Of a DNA stretch of 64,000 nt, positions 36,201 to 47,374 are shown in pieces. Below the pieces are notes generated by a model. The model saw nothing but the letters and a program-made list of their open reading frames with translations, made no database searches and was not told where the DNA came from. The stretch is from Ursus arctos. Taxonomy: Eukaryota; Chordata; Mammalia; Carnivora; Ursidae. The DNA is taken from contig NW_026622813.1 in the NCBI RefSeq assembly GCF_023065955.2, forward strand, positions 1 to 64,000. The letters are read 5' to 3'. Every line of letters starts with the position of its first letter. Position 1 is the stretch's first letter. Position numbers and translations under genes: made by a program.

Positions 36201-37984
36201 CTTCAATCTCAGTGAAACTTATGAAGACTTCAGGGACTCTTCTTTAAGGAGGGGTAAAAGATATTTAGGACAAACATGACACCCTATGTGTTGAATTTTA
36301 AGTTGAATCTAGTACAGAGGGAAAGACTTTCCTGTTCATTTGTAGCTAGCTCTTCAGGAATGCTATGGCCAATGTGTAAGATTCTGGAAAACGTCTTCGA
36401 TAAACTTAATGTTTAACGTAGAATCAACGGAATTCTTCTAAAACTCCTTGAACCATTTTTGAAGAACCAGATATGAGCTTTGAGAGGATTACAGTGGTGA
36501 AGGGTCCCCTGTAACTGAGAATCCAACATCATCACTCACTGCTCAGTAGTGTACACTCAGGAAATGAGATGTCCTAACTAAGTGAGCAAGAAATTCCTTT
36601 GATGAAGAGCAGCGTATCTGTATTCTTACTTGTTACCATGGTATAAAGTCTTTTTGCTGCAAAAGAGAAACCACTGGTCAGTTATCACCGTTGGTATATT
36701 TCTTATGGAGATGTGAGTATTGAGTTTGTCCTCTCAGTGAAATGAAATGGTTGCACATAAGTAAATTCTGAAGTTCCATTCTAAGTTGCATACTTGGATT
36801 CTTAAGAACCATCTTAACCAATCAGTCACATCAGAAATGATCTCACAACAGGAATCCCATTCTCTTTATTGTTAATGATTAGTATGATTAGCATTTATTT
36901 CTGTGCTAAGCAGAAGGGAAAAGAGGGCTTATGCCTTATTTTATTATTTGACTTATTTTTATACATGGAAATAAAATTAGAATTGCTAAATTCAGAGAGA
37001 ACTTTGAAAACAGTAATATGGGGCATTGGTGGATAGAGCTACGGAATGGAATTGGGATAATAAAGAGAAAAATGTAATTTCCAAGGGTGATGCAATAACC
37101 ATGATTAGGGAAGGGTAGAAAAGAAATACTACTACTCCCCCAAGAAATTTGGTAAGAATAACCCACTATACTTTCATGCCTCCTTAGGACCCATCTATTT
37201 CCACAATTACTCAGAATAAAATCGTTTACATCATCTTTTTTTAAATCTCCCACATCCTGTTGACAAACATCCTGTTATTTCTATCTTAATAACGGCTACT
37301 AGGTATTGACTATTCACTAGTTGTTAGAAACGTATTGAACAATTGCATATAATTCTTCAGTACTTCTGTGCTGTATTCATACTAAAACACACATCCTTGG
37401 CAGCCATTCCAGAATCCTTTTCCAATTTTATCTCCTATTAAACCCCTTCACGTTGTCTCTCATGCACTTTTTTCTGCGTTTTTCTCACTTTTCATTTCAC
37501 CACTGAAGCACCTTTCTTTTATTATTTTCCTGCTATTTTACTTATTCTACTCTTTATCTTTAATTTTATTTTGGACTAATTCTTTTTCTTCTAAGCATTT
37601 CAATATTACTAAATGATAGGTATAAACTCCATGCTCTATAAGGCCTCTTACCTTCTTTTCTAGAATCTTTATTTATTTTAACTTCCCCTACGACTGGATC
37701 TCTACATCTGTCTTACCTCTCATGTTTCTATCCAAGCTTCTCAGAGACTATGAAAATTATTTTGAAATTCTGTCCCTTGCTCATGCTCCATAGACTATTA
37801 GCCTAGTGGGCATTTTGAGAATTTTTGAGTCAGTGCATTCATTCTAAAGATGGGAAAACAAGGATACAGGGAACTGAAATTCAATCATCTTGTTATTTCT
37901 AGAATACAAGTAAAATTCTTTAATGATTATTGGGGAACCGGGGTTTCTCTGTGAACCAGAAGGAGATAAATCTTACTACTAATA

Positions 37985-38135
37985 ATTATCTAAATCTCTT
38001 GTGCACTCACTAAATACAAAAACTGAGCAAAACACTTTACTTTTACTACTTCATTTAAAATTCATAATAACCATAAGAATTGAATATCATTAGTATCCAC
38101 ATGCATAAAAATGGTAAAAATAAGTCTTAGAGAGG
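37985..38135 (+). mobile_element. Degraded MIR in the OR4F intron
   Basis: GAGCAAAACACTTTACTTTT, ATTTAAAATTCATAATAACC and AAATGGTAAAAATAAGTCTT are diverged versions of the MIR core. The rest of the intron (35656-38715) has nothing else I can name. Confidence 0.5.
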
Positions 38136-38715
38136 GACCTTAAAAGGTCCACAGACTACATTCAAAGCTTCTACACTAAAAATTGCCTCACACAGCAAAA
38201 CTGTGAATAAGGATCTGTCTTAGTTTGATAGAGAGGTTTCCAACAACCAAAATATAAAATTATATTGTGACGGGCTACAAAACCACTAAGAATACTTTTT
38301 CAAAAATGCATGTCATAAAATGCTATTTAAATGTAAAGATCATACAACGTTGCATTTATTTAAGAGCTAAGAGAGTGGTAACAGAATATAAACTGTTTTG
38401 AAGCCCAAGGAAAAAGAGCTAAATGTAGGACGGGGTATAGACTTAATCTGGCAGAGAGGGCAGCATGAACAAAGGTATTTTATGAGGAATAAGCCTAGCA
38501 TAAGTGCAAATACTAAGAAGGCTTGGATAACTGCACTATAACTCATCATCAGGGAGGAGTGTGAGACAAAATGCTGGGTTTAGCTTCTGTGCCTTTTGAA
38601 AGTCTTTGTGTAATAAACCACAGAAAGTCAAATTGTGAGTAGGCAGAATAACACAAAATGAGACTTAGAATTGGAATCTAATAATTCTGACTTCCTTCTT
38701 ACTCTATTCTCCAAG

Positions 38716-39687
38716 GTAACTACAGAGGCTGTTTCCTGGATTGAATCAATAAGTGACACAAATTACTCCATGGTGACGGAGTTCATTTTTCTGGGACTCT
38801 CCAATTCTCAGGAATTGCAGATTTTCCTATTTGTGTTCTTTTTTGTATTCTATGTGGGAATCATGTGCGGAAACCTTCTTATTGTCATAACTGTAGCCTC
38901 TGACTCCCACCTTCACTCCCCCATGTATTTCCTGCTGGCTAACCTCTCACTCATTGACCTGTGTCTGTCTTCAGTCACAGCCCCCAAGATGATTGCTGAC
39001 TTTTTCAGCAAACGCAAAGTCATCTCTTTCAAGGGCTGCCTTGCTCAGATATTTCTCCTTCACTTTTTTGGTGGGAGTGAGTTGGTGATCCTCATAGCCA
39101 TGGCCTTTGACAGATACGTAGCAATCTGTAACCCCCTTCGCTACACTACAGTTATGTGTGGCAATGTATGTGTTGGCCTTGTCACTGCTGCATGGGGAAC
39201 TGGCTTCCTCCATTCAGTGAGCCAGCTGGCCTTTGCAGTGACCTTACCTTTCTGTGGTCCCAATGAAGTTGACAGCTTTTACTGTGACCTACCTAGGGTT
39301 ATCAAACTTGCTTGTACAGACACCTATAGGTTGGATATCATGGTCATTGCTAACAGTGGTGTGCTCACTGTGTGTTCTTTTGTTTTCCTAATCATCTCCT
39401 ATGCTATCATCCTAGTGACCATCCAGCAACGCCCTTCAGACAAGTCATCCAAGGCTCTGTCCACTCTGACTGCTCACATCACAGTAGTTCTTTTGTTCTT
39501 TGGACCATGTATCCTCATTTATGCCTGGCCATTCCCCATCAAATCATTAGATAAATTCCTTGCTGTGTTTTATTCTGTGGTCACTCCTCTCTTGAACCCA
39601 ATTATATACACACTGAGGAACAAGGACATGAAGACTGCAATGAAACGGCTCAGAAAATGGAATGTGAACTCTAGGGAAAAGTCTTAG
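38716..39687 (+). CDS. OR4F5: Olfactory receptor, OR4F5/4F4/4F17 clade, main exon, intact
   Basis: G-protein-coupled odorant receptor of the olfactory neuron ciliary membrane, acting through Golf and cyclic AMP (family knowledge). The exon follows a pyrimidine-rich acceptor (TTACTCTATTCTCCAAG, AG at 38714-38715). With the upstream exon the protein is 326 residues; from the internal ATG at 38770 it would be 305. Numbering from that ATG: TM1 GN 34-35, TM2 PMYFLLANLSLID 51-63, disulfide Cys 90 and loop-2 FYCDLP 170-175, TM3 MAFDRYVAIC 111-120 with DRY intact, TM6 KALSTLTAHIT 228-238, TM7 NPIIY 276-280, short basic tail. The only N-terminal sequon (N-Y-S) lies upstream of the 38770 ATG, supporting the longer spliced form. 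An in-frame ATG at 38671 lies in the intron and is probably not used. No lesions seen; it is the only intact gene in the window. Orthology to human OR4F5 specifically, versus its near-identical relatives, is not resolved. Confidence 0.95.
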   Translation, partial: VTTEAVSWIESISDTNYSMVTEFIFLGLSNSQELQIFLFVFFFVFYVGIMCGNLLIVITVASDSHLHSPMYFLLANLSLIDLCLSSVTAPKMIADFFSKRKVISFKGCLAQIFLLHFFGGSELVILIAMAFDRYVAICNPLRYTTVMCGNVCVGLVTAAWGTGFLHSVSQLAFAVTLPFCGPNEVDSFYCDLPRVIKLACTDTYRLDIMVIANSGVLTVCSFVFLIISYAIILVTIQQRPSDKSSKALSTLTAHITVVLLFFGPCILIYAWPFPIKSLDKFLAVFYSVVTPLLNPIIYTLRNKDMKTAMKRLRKWNVNSREKS

Positions 39688-40414
39688 ATCTCCCATAACT
39701 GTAAGCCTAATCTAAGAGAATGACATAGACTAAAGTTGGTGAATTATGAAGTAAACCTCATGAAAATCTTACCTTCCATATCCATATCACTTAGTAATTG
39801 TCTAAGAACTTATACCTACACTGCCTCAATTTATCCTTTGACAATTTTGCATTTTATATTTTGGATACAGATACAAACTTGATATGCTTTCAAAATATTA
39901 TCTCACTAATCCTCAGAACAATGGCATAAATCTGTCAATATTTGTACACTCCTATGGCTACCCGAGCAGTACTGAGCATAATACAGGGAAAGAAAGAAAC
40001 TAGCCTGACTTTTAATTTTTTCTACATTTTCACTAGGCTCATTTTCCCTAAAAACATCAAGGAAGCCATGGTCATATACCTCGCCTCACTCAAAAAATAT
40101 GCTTAGTGATAAGAATATTTATGAGCTAACTTTTAAGAGGTTTAGAAAAGAAACTCCTCACACTGTAACAATTCATATTTCCTCTCCAGTCACCATAGCA
40201 CCCCATAATCCCTGAGTTCATTATCAGGAGTGACAGGAAAAGGGAGTCTTCCAACATGAAACTTGCCTGCTAGGCACTTGACATCCTGTGGCATACAACA
40301 AGAGCTCATATGCAGTAAAAGGTACATAGATGGATCCAAGTCTCTCAGCAGGTTGGCACAAAGTACATCATTTTGGTCCATCCATGTCATTTTCCATCGC
40401 TATCTTTTAAGACC
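39688..40414. other. Downstream flank of the OR4F gene
   Basis: AT-rich 3' flank. I see no strong AATAAA signal close to the stop codon, so the 3'UTR end is not defined. Confidence 0.4.
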
Positions 40415-40660
40415 ATAGACTCTTGAAGTCAAAAAGAGATGGGCTCAACTCTACTTATGCTCACCACTACTTATCATGACCAAGCATTTTGTTTAACTTG
40501 CCTAACCCTCAGGTCCATGTGTGCAAAAGGAGGATAATAATACCTATACATATGGTTATTATGACGGATAATGAGACAATAGATATAAATCATAGAAGTA
40601 GCACATTTTGTGGCAAATTATCAGGATGCAATAAATATCAAGTACTATTATTATTATAGT
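40415..40660 (+). mobile_element. MIR SINE
   Basis: GTCAAAAAGAGATGGGCTCA, TTTGTTTAACTTGCCTAACC, GGAGGATAATAATACCTATA, ATTATGACGGATAATGAGAC and ATGCAATAAATATCAAGTAC follow nearly the whole MIR body and tail. Confidence 0.8.
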
Positions 40661-40668
40661 ACTTGATA
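40636..40668. repeat. AT-rich perfect inverted repeat
   Basis: Two 13-base arms, TATCAAGTACTAT and ATAGTACTTGATA, separated by 7 bases, followed by a further short ATAGTACTAT palindrome. It could form a hairpin; I assign no function. Confidence 0.8.
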
Positions 40669-41149
40669 GTACTATAGTACTATATAGAAAGCCTATATAC
40701 CAACAAGCTAAAAGTTCTCAACCTTCATTTTATCCCAACATACTTGAAAGACCACCAATCTTAACAGATGCTCATTTGAGGGCATCATAGTTGTAAGTGT
40801 GTGTATATTTATCTGCAAGGGTGTACTCATGCTCATACACCCTACCATCCTAGGAAGACATGCCACAAAGTCAAGATAGAAGGACAGGGAATATAATTTT
40901 TTAAAAAAACTTGGCAAATGAATCTGAAAAATAGTTCCACTCTCCAGCAAGAATCACTGAATCAGGCTAAAAAAAAATTGTAGATTAAATATTCTAAGTA
41001 AGAAAAGAATGTAGTTTTCTAAAGTGAGGCTTGAAGTAATAAATGAGAGTCAAACAATAAGAGAATTAAAATTATGTTTGCCACAGGAAAAAAAAAAGAA
41101 TAGAAACTCCATTAGCAGGTTAAAAACACATGAGAAAATACATATGTGA
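40669..41149. other. Intergenic, nothing recognised
   Basis: AT-rich with small A runs; no gene supported. Confidence 0.4.
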
Positions 41150-43210
41150 TAATAAAGATCTCTTGTTTGGCACAAACAAAAATTGTTTGGCACAGGATTT
41201 TCTCTTTCTATTTGAAATTTGCAAGCTTCACTATTATATGCTGAGGTGTTGACATATTTTTATTGATTTTGAGGGGGGTATCGCTATGCCTTCTGGAGTT
41301 GAATGCTTCTTTCCTTCTCCACATTAGGGAGGTTCTCAGCTATCATTTTTTCAATGTTATTTTCACTTTATGGACTCACTGAGTTCTCTACATCTCCCTT
41401 TGTGAATTACTAGTTCTCTTTTGCTCTTGTTTTTAGCTTCCTTAGTTTCCACCATTTTATCTTCTATATCACTGACTCACTCTTCTATCTCATTCATCAT
41501 TTTCATGGTCTTCATTTCAGACTGCATCTCAGTAATAGCATTTTTTATTTCAGCCGACTGGATTTTAGTTCTTTTATTTCTACAGTAAGGGATTCTTTAG
41601 TGTCTTCTATGCTTGTTTCAAGCCCAGCTAGTATTAACAGTTATAATCACTGTTTTAAATTCTAGTTCTGACATCTTACTTATATCCATATTGATTAAAA
41701 CACCGGCGGTGAGTACTACCTCTTATTATTTCTTTTGGGGAGAATTTCTCTATCTTATCCCTTTGTCCTAAAAAGAATAGAAGAAAGAAAGAGAGAGAGA
41801 GAAAAAAAAAAAAAAACAACAATGACAACAGGAAAATAAAAGAAAATAAACCAGAAAAACAAAACAAAACAAAACAAAAAAATAGATCCTGGGTGTGGTT
41901 TGGTCTGCTTGTTAAAAGAAACTAGAGCCCAACATTGGAAATTGAAACACACTTATATATACACAAAAAAATTTTTTAAAATAAAATACAACGAAAGGAA
42001 CCAAAAATATATCTATATCTGTCTATAATCTCTCTCTATATATATGTCTATATATATGTATATATAGCACAAATAAAATTAAAAATTAAAAAATTGAAAA
42101 AACAAGAAAATAAATGAAAAAATAATACTGAAATACTAAAGAATGAAAAAATCCCATGAATGCTATACACTATTTTCCCCAAGAGCTGAAGCTTTCCAGC
42201 CCTCTGTGTTCAGTAATCTTGGTGTGAGCCAGTTCATGCTGGTCTTCTGGGGGAGGTGTCTGTTGCACTGATTCTCAGGTGCACTTGCCCCAATATAAAT
42301 GCACCTTCCTTTCCAGGAGGCTCGGCTCAGCATAAGTGGCTCCAGATTCCACTATGTGGGGCTGTTTTGATCCCAGAAGACTTTCAGCAAGGATGGGTGG
42401 GATGAATATGGTAGTGTCCGGCTCTCTAGCCCTGGAGATGAAAGTTTGCAGCCCCCACTCATCAGCGGACCTCACAGAAAAACAGTCAATCATTCTTGTT
42501 TTTAAAGAACTGTGTTCACCCAGCCTATGGCCTAGTGTTTGTATCTCAGGTATGGGACTGGGTTTCAAAATTCCAAATTATATAGACTCCTGTGTCATGG
42601 AACTGTGCTGTTCCTTGCTGGGGAAGGTGGGGGGGGGGTCTTGCCATGCTTCTGCCTTTTGCTGGACCCCTGCGTGAAAAGCAGTCACAAAACTGTGCAG
42701 CAGTTTGCAGTTTATGGCAACAAAGAGCAGAAAAGCAGCACCTGGACTCTCTGTTTTCAGCTGGCTTGCCCGCTCTTCTACCTGGGAATTCTGCTTCACT
42801 CAGGCACCCCCATTCTTCTTGTGAATCTGAGCAACCTGAGACCACACTGTCACACCTGGATCCCACCCCACTTCACCACCTGAGCACCTTTAAGATGGGG
42901 ATGCACCCCACTGCAGCAGACTTACAAAAGTTCCAATTTTGTGCTCTGCTACTTACAATACTTTGTGGTGGCCTCCTTAAGCAGACTCCCTCCCCTCCAC
43001 TGTATCCTCAGATATATCACCCCGGACTCAAGTCTCTGTACCTTCTACCTTCCAGAAGTGGTCACTTCTCTACTTACATAATTGCCCCATTTCTTTTCTC
43101 ACATCATCAATTCATTTCACAAGTGTTCAGAATGATTTGATAACTAGCTGTATTTGAGGGAACAGACAAACTTAGGGTCCCCTACTCCTCTGCCCTCTTA
43201 ACTCTACCCC
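41150..43210 (-). mobile_element. Old L1, 5'UTR and ORF1 region only
   Basis: On the minus strand the element starts near 43210 (GTTAAGAGGGCAGAGGAGTA, followed by GGGACCC). It runs through a 5'UTR and decayed ORF1 and stops near 41150 (AAAGATCTCTTGTTTGGCA on the plus strand), where it parallels 2190-2290 of the first minus-strand L1. It is the same family as the element at 1-5262 but lacks ORF2, so the 3' part was lost or never copied in this orientation. Long plus-strand frames here (for example 42592-43140) are chance frames in the GC-richer 5'UTR. Internal simple repeats: GA/A-rich 41775-41880 and TA-rich 42010-42067. Confidence 0.85.
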
Positions 43211-43549
43211 ACTGGAATACCCTTTTATTTTTAACTCCTTAGCATGTCCAGTCGTTCCCACACGGACTACTGTGCATTCCAGGAAGCCAGAGGAGAAAGC
43301 ATCAGGTAGGTGTTCAGGTACCTGCGGTAGAGAAACATCTCCTTGTTTGGAAGCAAGAAATGCCACAGCATATCCCTCTTTTTAAAGAACTTAGTTCCCT
43401 TTACCTTATCCTGTCATAGATTCTTCAAAGTGGTGGCTGTTTTAACTTTCACAAAAGGAAGACTTAAAACAGGAGTGACAGGCTACAGCAGCACTGTTGC
43501 TCATAGCTGATGGTTAGATTCTCCTCTATCACCCATTCTAAATCCCCCT
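43211..43549. other. Flank of the ERVL relic
   Basis: Not clearly assigned; may be a further diverged part of the ERVL relic to its right. Confidence 0.3.
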
Positions 43550-44700
43550 GGCCTCAGACGGTTCTTCTGATGATCTCTGTTACTTGTCTACTGAGGTGAG
43601 CCAGTGTTTTATGAGCAGGTTAGCCCTGGTTGAAGTGTTCCTGCCCATCTACTGTTGCTACAGTTGCTCCACTACAGTTATCATCCATCACGGAGCCAAC
43701 AAGGCATGCCTCAGTGGATCCCTAGTTTTAGACAAACTCTTCACTGTATCACCCATTAACAAGCAGCAACCTGGTATTTATCCAATATGGGATAAAAATG
43801 AGGTAATTCGATCTTCTGAATGCTCGTCTTCCAATGTGAGGAACCCCAAATGACAGAAAAGCAGGTAAACACTTTAGGTTTATTATAACCTGTACTGGGT
43901 CTCCCAAAAGAAGCAGTCTCCCCACTACAACAAAACCTAAAATGTGAGGGCAGAGAACAGAAATTATGCAAGAACTCCACTGAGATTTGTGGTAAGATTT
44001 ATGATTTTCTCTACCCCTTTGCTTGCAAAACCTATGTATTTTTACCAACAAGGGACACAGCACCATCTAAAGGTCACAGGATCAAAGCATATACATTGAA
44101 GCATAGACCCCAACTCTGCAAGGTATCATCTTCACTGGTGCCTCAGGTGTAACTGTAACAGGCTATTCCAATGTTCTATCAGATCAACAGCTCCTAGTCA
44201 TGCAATGTAGGAAAAATGGGTTCCTTTGTTCTGCATGCTTATGTGTACTTTCTTAGATATAAAGCGGGTAGTCTTGGTCTAAGGAAATATTATGCAGGAT
44301 TTCATACTGGAAATCAGACACTGCAAACACTTGGAGAGTGATGCAGGCCAAAGCACTCAAATTAGGAAAGATAATACATACTCAAAATACATATATGAAT
44401 CCCCATAAGGATAAATATCTCCTCCAGTTTAGAAAGAGTTCAGTGCCAGCAACTACTGTCAACTGATTGATCTCAGTCCTTGAAACATGGTACCATTTCA
44501 AAGATCTCCCCGTGCTGCTGACAGGTCAAAGAGTCTACAGTGGCAGTAACAAGCAAAAAGTCACAGAAAAGCTCACTCTGTAGAGACTACCCATAGCATT
44601 CCTTTCTACCACATCTGTTTCATTCAAGGGTCCACTGTGCCAGCATTAGGTTAGCTGAGGAGACTGCAACCATTTATCCTTTCAATTACCTAGTTCAACA
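43550..44700 (-). mobile_element. Degraded ERVL internal relic, second copy
   Basis: Antisense ERVL phrases on the plus strand: CTACTGTTGCTACAGTTGCT, CTCCACTACAGTTATCATCC, TAACAAGCAGCAACCTGGTA, GTGTACTTTCTTAGATATAA and GGTCTAAGGAAATATTATGC. The last two align with the relic at 16170-17775 (TTGTACTTTATTGGCTGTAA, TGTCCTAAGCAATGTTGTGA). No open frame survives. Confidence 0.6.
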
Positions 44701-45639
44701 CGTTACACCTAATGATTCTTTAAATTAAATTCTCACTGTTCAAGTAAGTGGTGTAATTTCACTCTCCTGGTTGAAACCTGACTGCCACATTCCACTCCAA
44801 TGAAAAAGAAAAACTTAAAACAATTCCACTAGGGAATTCTCCAAACAAGGAACAAGAAAAAGCATTCTAAATCTCTTTTAGAAATCTATATTTAAAAAGA
44901 TGATACAGTTTATATGACTGAGATAAAATAAAGGGTCTGACGGCCATACCAAAGACACAACAATCAGAGATCTTACTAAGTTACACACTTTTCTAAAAAT
45001 TCAAGGATACAGGTAACTGTAAGACACAAGTGAAACTATGTCTGAGGTGCCAACATACCTCCCAGGTTCTCTCTTGTTGCACGAGGATGTTACATGGCCC
45101 AGATATAATAGATGAAGTCTCCAATGATACAAGAACTCTTATCACTTACAAAAAGAGAGCTATTTTGGTCATGACATATCTCCTTTTTATATTCCAATAT
45201 GTACAAAGAAAATATTAATATTTTGTTGTGCGTTCTATTTCATAAAACATAAACTCCAGGCTCATTTACCATGAGAAAACTAGAATGATAACGTATATCC
45301 TACTAACATTCCATTTTCTATCTTCTAATAAAGACCACTAGGAGGAAATCCAGTTACCGTGTATTCATGAATATTTGACCAGGTCATTTCTTCCTTTTAC
45401 TCCCATTCATTCTCTCCCCCTCCTCATGCCTCTCTCTCCCTACCCCAACGCTTTTTCTTGACCATGAAACAGAAGGCTTATAGACCAGTTACTAATCCTT
45501 TCCTTCCAATGATCAGAGTTTTTAAAAAGACAATAACATTACAAGAAAGAAAAATAATAAACCAATTTGTATATCCTTTTAACACAGATACAAAAATCTA
45601 AAAAGTAATAACAAAATAGAAACACTGATATATGTAAGA
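44701..45639. other. Intergenic, nothing recognised
   Basis: AT-rich with no supported gene or named repeat. Confidence 0.4.
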
Positions 45640-45845
45640 GAAAACACCAGGGTAAGTTGGTTGTATCTCAGAATGCAAGGTTGTTTTAACTGTTGGAAAT
45701 CAATCAAAGGAGTTCACTATATCAAGTATATGAAGGGAAGAAAAATCATACTAACGTTTTTATAGACATAGAAAAGGTGTTCTATTAAATCCAATACCTA
45801 TTCTCAACAAATCTCTTAACAAGTTTTAGCACACTAGGTATAAAA

Positions 45846-46500
45846 TGTATGCTAGGTTGAACAGTGTCGCCACAAAATTCATGTCCATCCAGAACACAAG
45901 AATGTGATAAAATCTGGAAACAGTGTTTTTGTATATGTTTTTTTTTAAGATTCTATTTATTTATTTGACAGAGATAGAGACAGCCAGCGAGAGAGGGAAC
46001 ACAAGCAGGGGGAGTGGGAAAGGAAGAAGCAGGCTCATAGCAGAGGAGCCTGATGTGGGGCTCGATCCCATAACGCCGGGATCACGCCCTGAGCCAAAGG
46101 CAGACGCTCAACCGCTGTGCCACCCAGGAGCCCCTGTTTTTGTATATGTTAGTAAGGTAAGGATCAAGATAACATCACAGTGAACTAGGATGGACATTAA
46201 ATCCAACAGGTATCCTTATAAGAGGCAAAAAAGGACACAAAGAGACACAAGGAGGGAAGCTATGTGAAGACAGAGGCAGAGATTGGAATTATGTTGTCAC
46301 AAGCCAAGGAATGCCAGGAGTCGCCAACAGATGGAAAAAGCAAAGAAAAAAATCTCACCTGGAGTCTTCAGAGGGAATATGGATGAATCAACATCTTGAT
46401 TTTGGATTTCTAGTTTCTAAAAATGTCAAAAAATAAATACCTGGATTTTTAAGCCACAAAATTTGTGGTAATTGTTACAGCAGCCCTAGAAAAATAAGAA
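45846..46500 (+). mobile_element. MLT1-like LTR (ERVL-MaLR) containing a SINE
   Basis: Starts TGTATGCTAGGTTGAACAGT, has CACAAAATTCATGTCCATCC, after the SINE CCTTATAAGAGGCAAAAAAG, GAGTCTTCAGAGGGAATATG, TTTTTAAGCCACAAAATTTG and ends TACAGCAGCCCTAGAAAAAT. This is the standard MLT1 order. It is the opposite orientation to the copy at 6105-6537. Confidence 0.75.
45940..46134 (-). mobile_element. Young carnivore SINE with perfect target duplication
   Basis: Minus-strand Can-SINE: reversed tail AAGATTCTATTTATTTATTT, GGGGCTCGATCCCATAACGC, and reversed head GTGCCACCCAGGAGCCCC. Perfect 16-bp duplication TGTTTTTGTATATGTT at 45924-45939 and 46135-46150. Close to the young caniform consensus as I know it, so it is among the most recent insertions here. 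Confidence 0.96.
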
Positions 46501-46720
46501 TAGAAGGGAACTTATTCTGATAAATAGTATTTACACAAAAACTACAGGACACATTGCAGGTAATATATTAAGAGCTTTCCCCTGAGATCAGAAATACACC
46601 CACATTCCTCTTACAACTACTTCTATTTTGTATTTTACAAAGCATCTCACAAGTAAAATAAAACAAAAATACTAAACAAAATGTATAAAAATTGAGAGTT
46701 ATAAATAAAACGCTTCTTCA

Positions 46721-47037
46721 TATTATTTTCTCTCAGGCCCCTGTAGCATCCCCTATCTCTTCATAAATACTATTTAGTACACTATTAACTGTGGCTTTCA
46801 ATAAATGATAAAATAAATGAGATAGTCTCAGAGAGTACAACAAATATAAAAATACTTCCCAAAATGTTTTAAAAGCAAAAATATGCAAGCAATGAAAGCT
46901 TAGCTGTCATCAAAGTGACAGCAAACTCACAGGATTTTCAAAAACCCAGACTATAAGTCTTAAAATCAACTGTAACCTAAGAGATATCAGGAAGAAAATA
47001 TACATAGCATTCCCATCTTTTTGAGTTGAAAGTATTT
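46721..47037. other. Intergenic, nothing recognised
   Basis: AT-rich with no feature I can support. Confidence 0.4.
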
Positions 47038-47255
47038 GTCAACCAACCTTAGCCCTACTGACACTCTGGGGAATCTAAGTCTTTTTGTGGGTCCTATTTG
47101 TTGTGGATTTTTGGCACTATGTCGGACCTACATCCAATAGATGCCCGGAGCAGCAAAGGTCACTGTCCACATCACGATCATCAAGAATATCTCTACATAT
47201 CACCAAACACCTCCTAAGCAACACAATCATCCTGGGTTGAGGGTCACTATTTTAA
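47038..47255 (+). mobile_element. Non-autonomous DNA-transposon-like relic
   Basis: CCTTAGCCCTACTGACACTC, TTTTTGTGGGTCCTATTTGT, CCAATAGATGCCCGGAGCAG, ATATCACCAAACACCTCCTA and CCTGGGTTGAGGGTCACTAT follow a common mammalian repeat with near-inverted ends (caacc...cggttgagaaccactg). Probably a hAT-type element; exact name not certain. Confidence 0.55.
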
Positions 47256-47374
47256 AGGTAATTATTCATTTTCACTCAATTCCTTCTTATGGAACTCACA
47301 TTACATGCCAATGTCAAGCATTTAGTCTGTACTAAAAACTGGCAACATATCAGAAATGTATTATTATAATAAAC

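Larger units (their letters stand above)
45640..46720 (+). mobile_element. Old L1 ORF2 fragment split by an MLT1 LTR
   Basis: CTCAGAATGCAAGGTTGTTT and AGACATAGAAAAGGTGTTCT (about 45650-45845), then after the LTR GAGCTTTCCCCTGAGATCAG and CTTACAACTACTTCTATTTT (46501-46720), are successive pieces of the L1 reverse-transcriptase region in correct order. No frame survives. Confidence 0.7.

Noticed and set aside
38671..38715. In-frame ATG at 38671 extending the OR by 33 residues over the 305-residue model
   Set aside because: This segment contains the pyrimidine tract and AG of a 3' splice site, so it reads better as intron. The spliced microexon explains the N-terminus better.
38971..39213. Minus-strand open frame inside the OR4F exon
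   Set aside because: Shadow of the real gene on the opposite strand.
42592..43140. Open frame of 182 codons on the plus strand
   Set aside because: It lies wholly in the antisense of the GC-richer L1 5'UTR, overlaps other open frames on both strands, and has no protein-family features.
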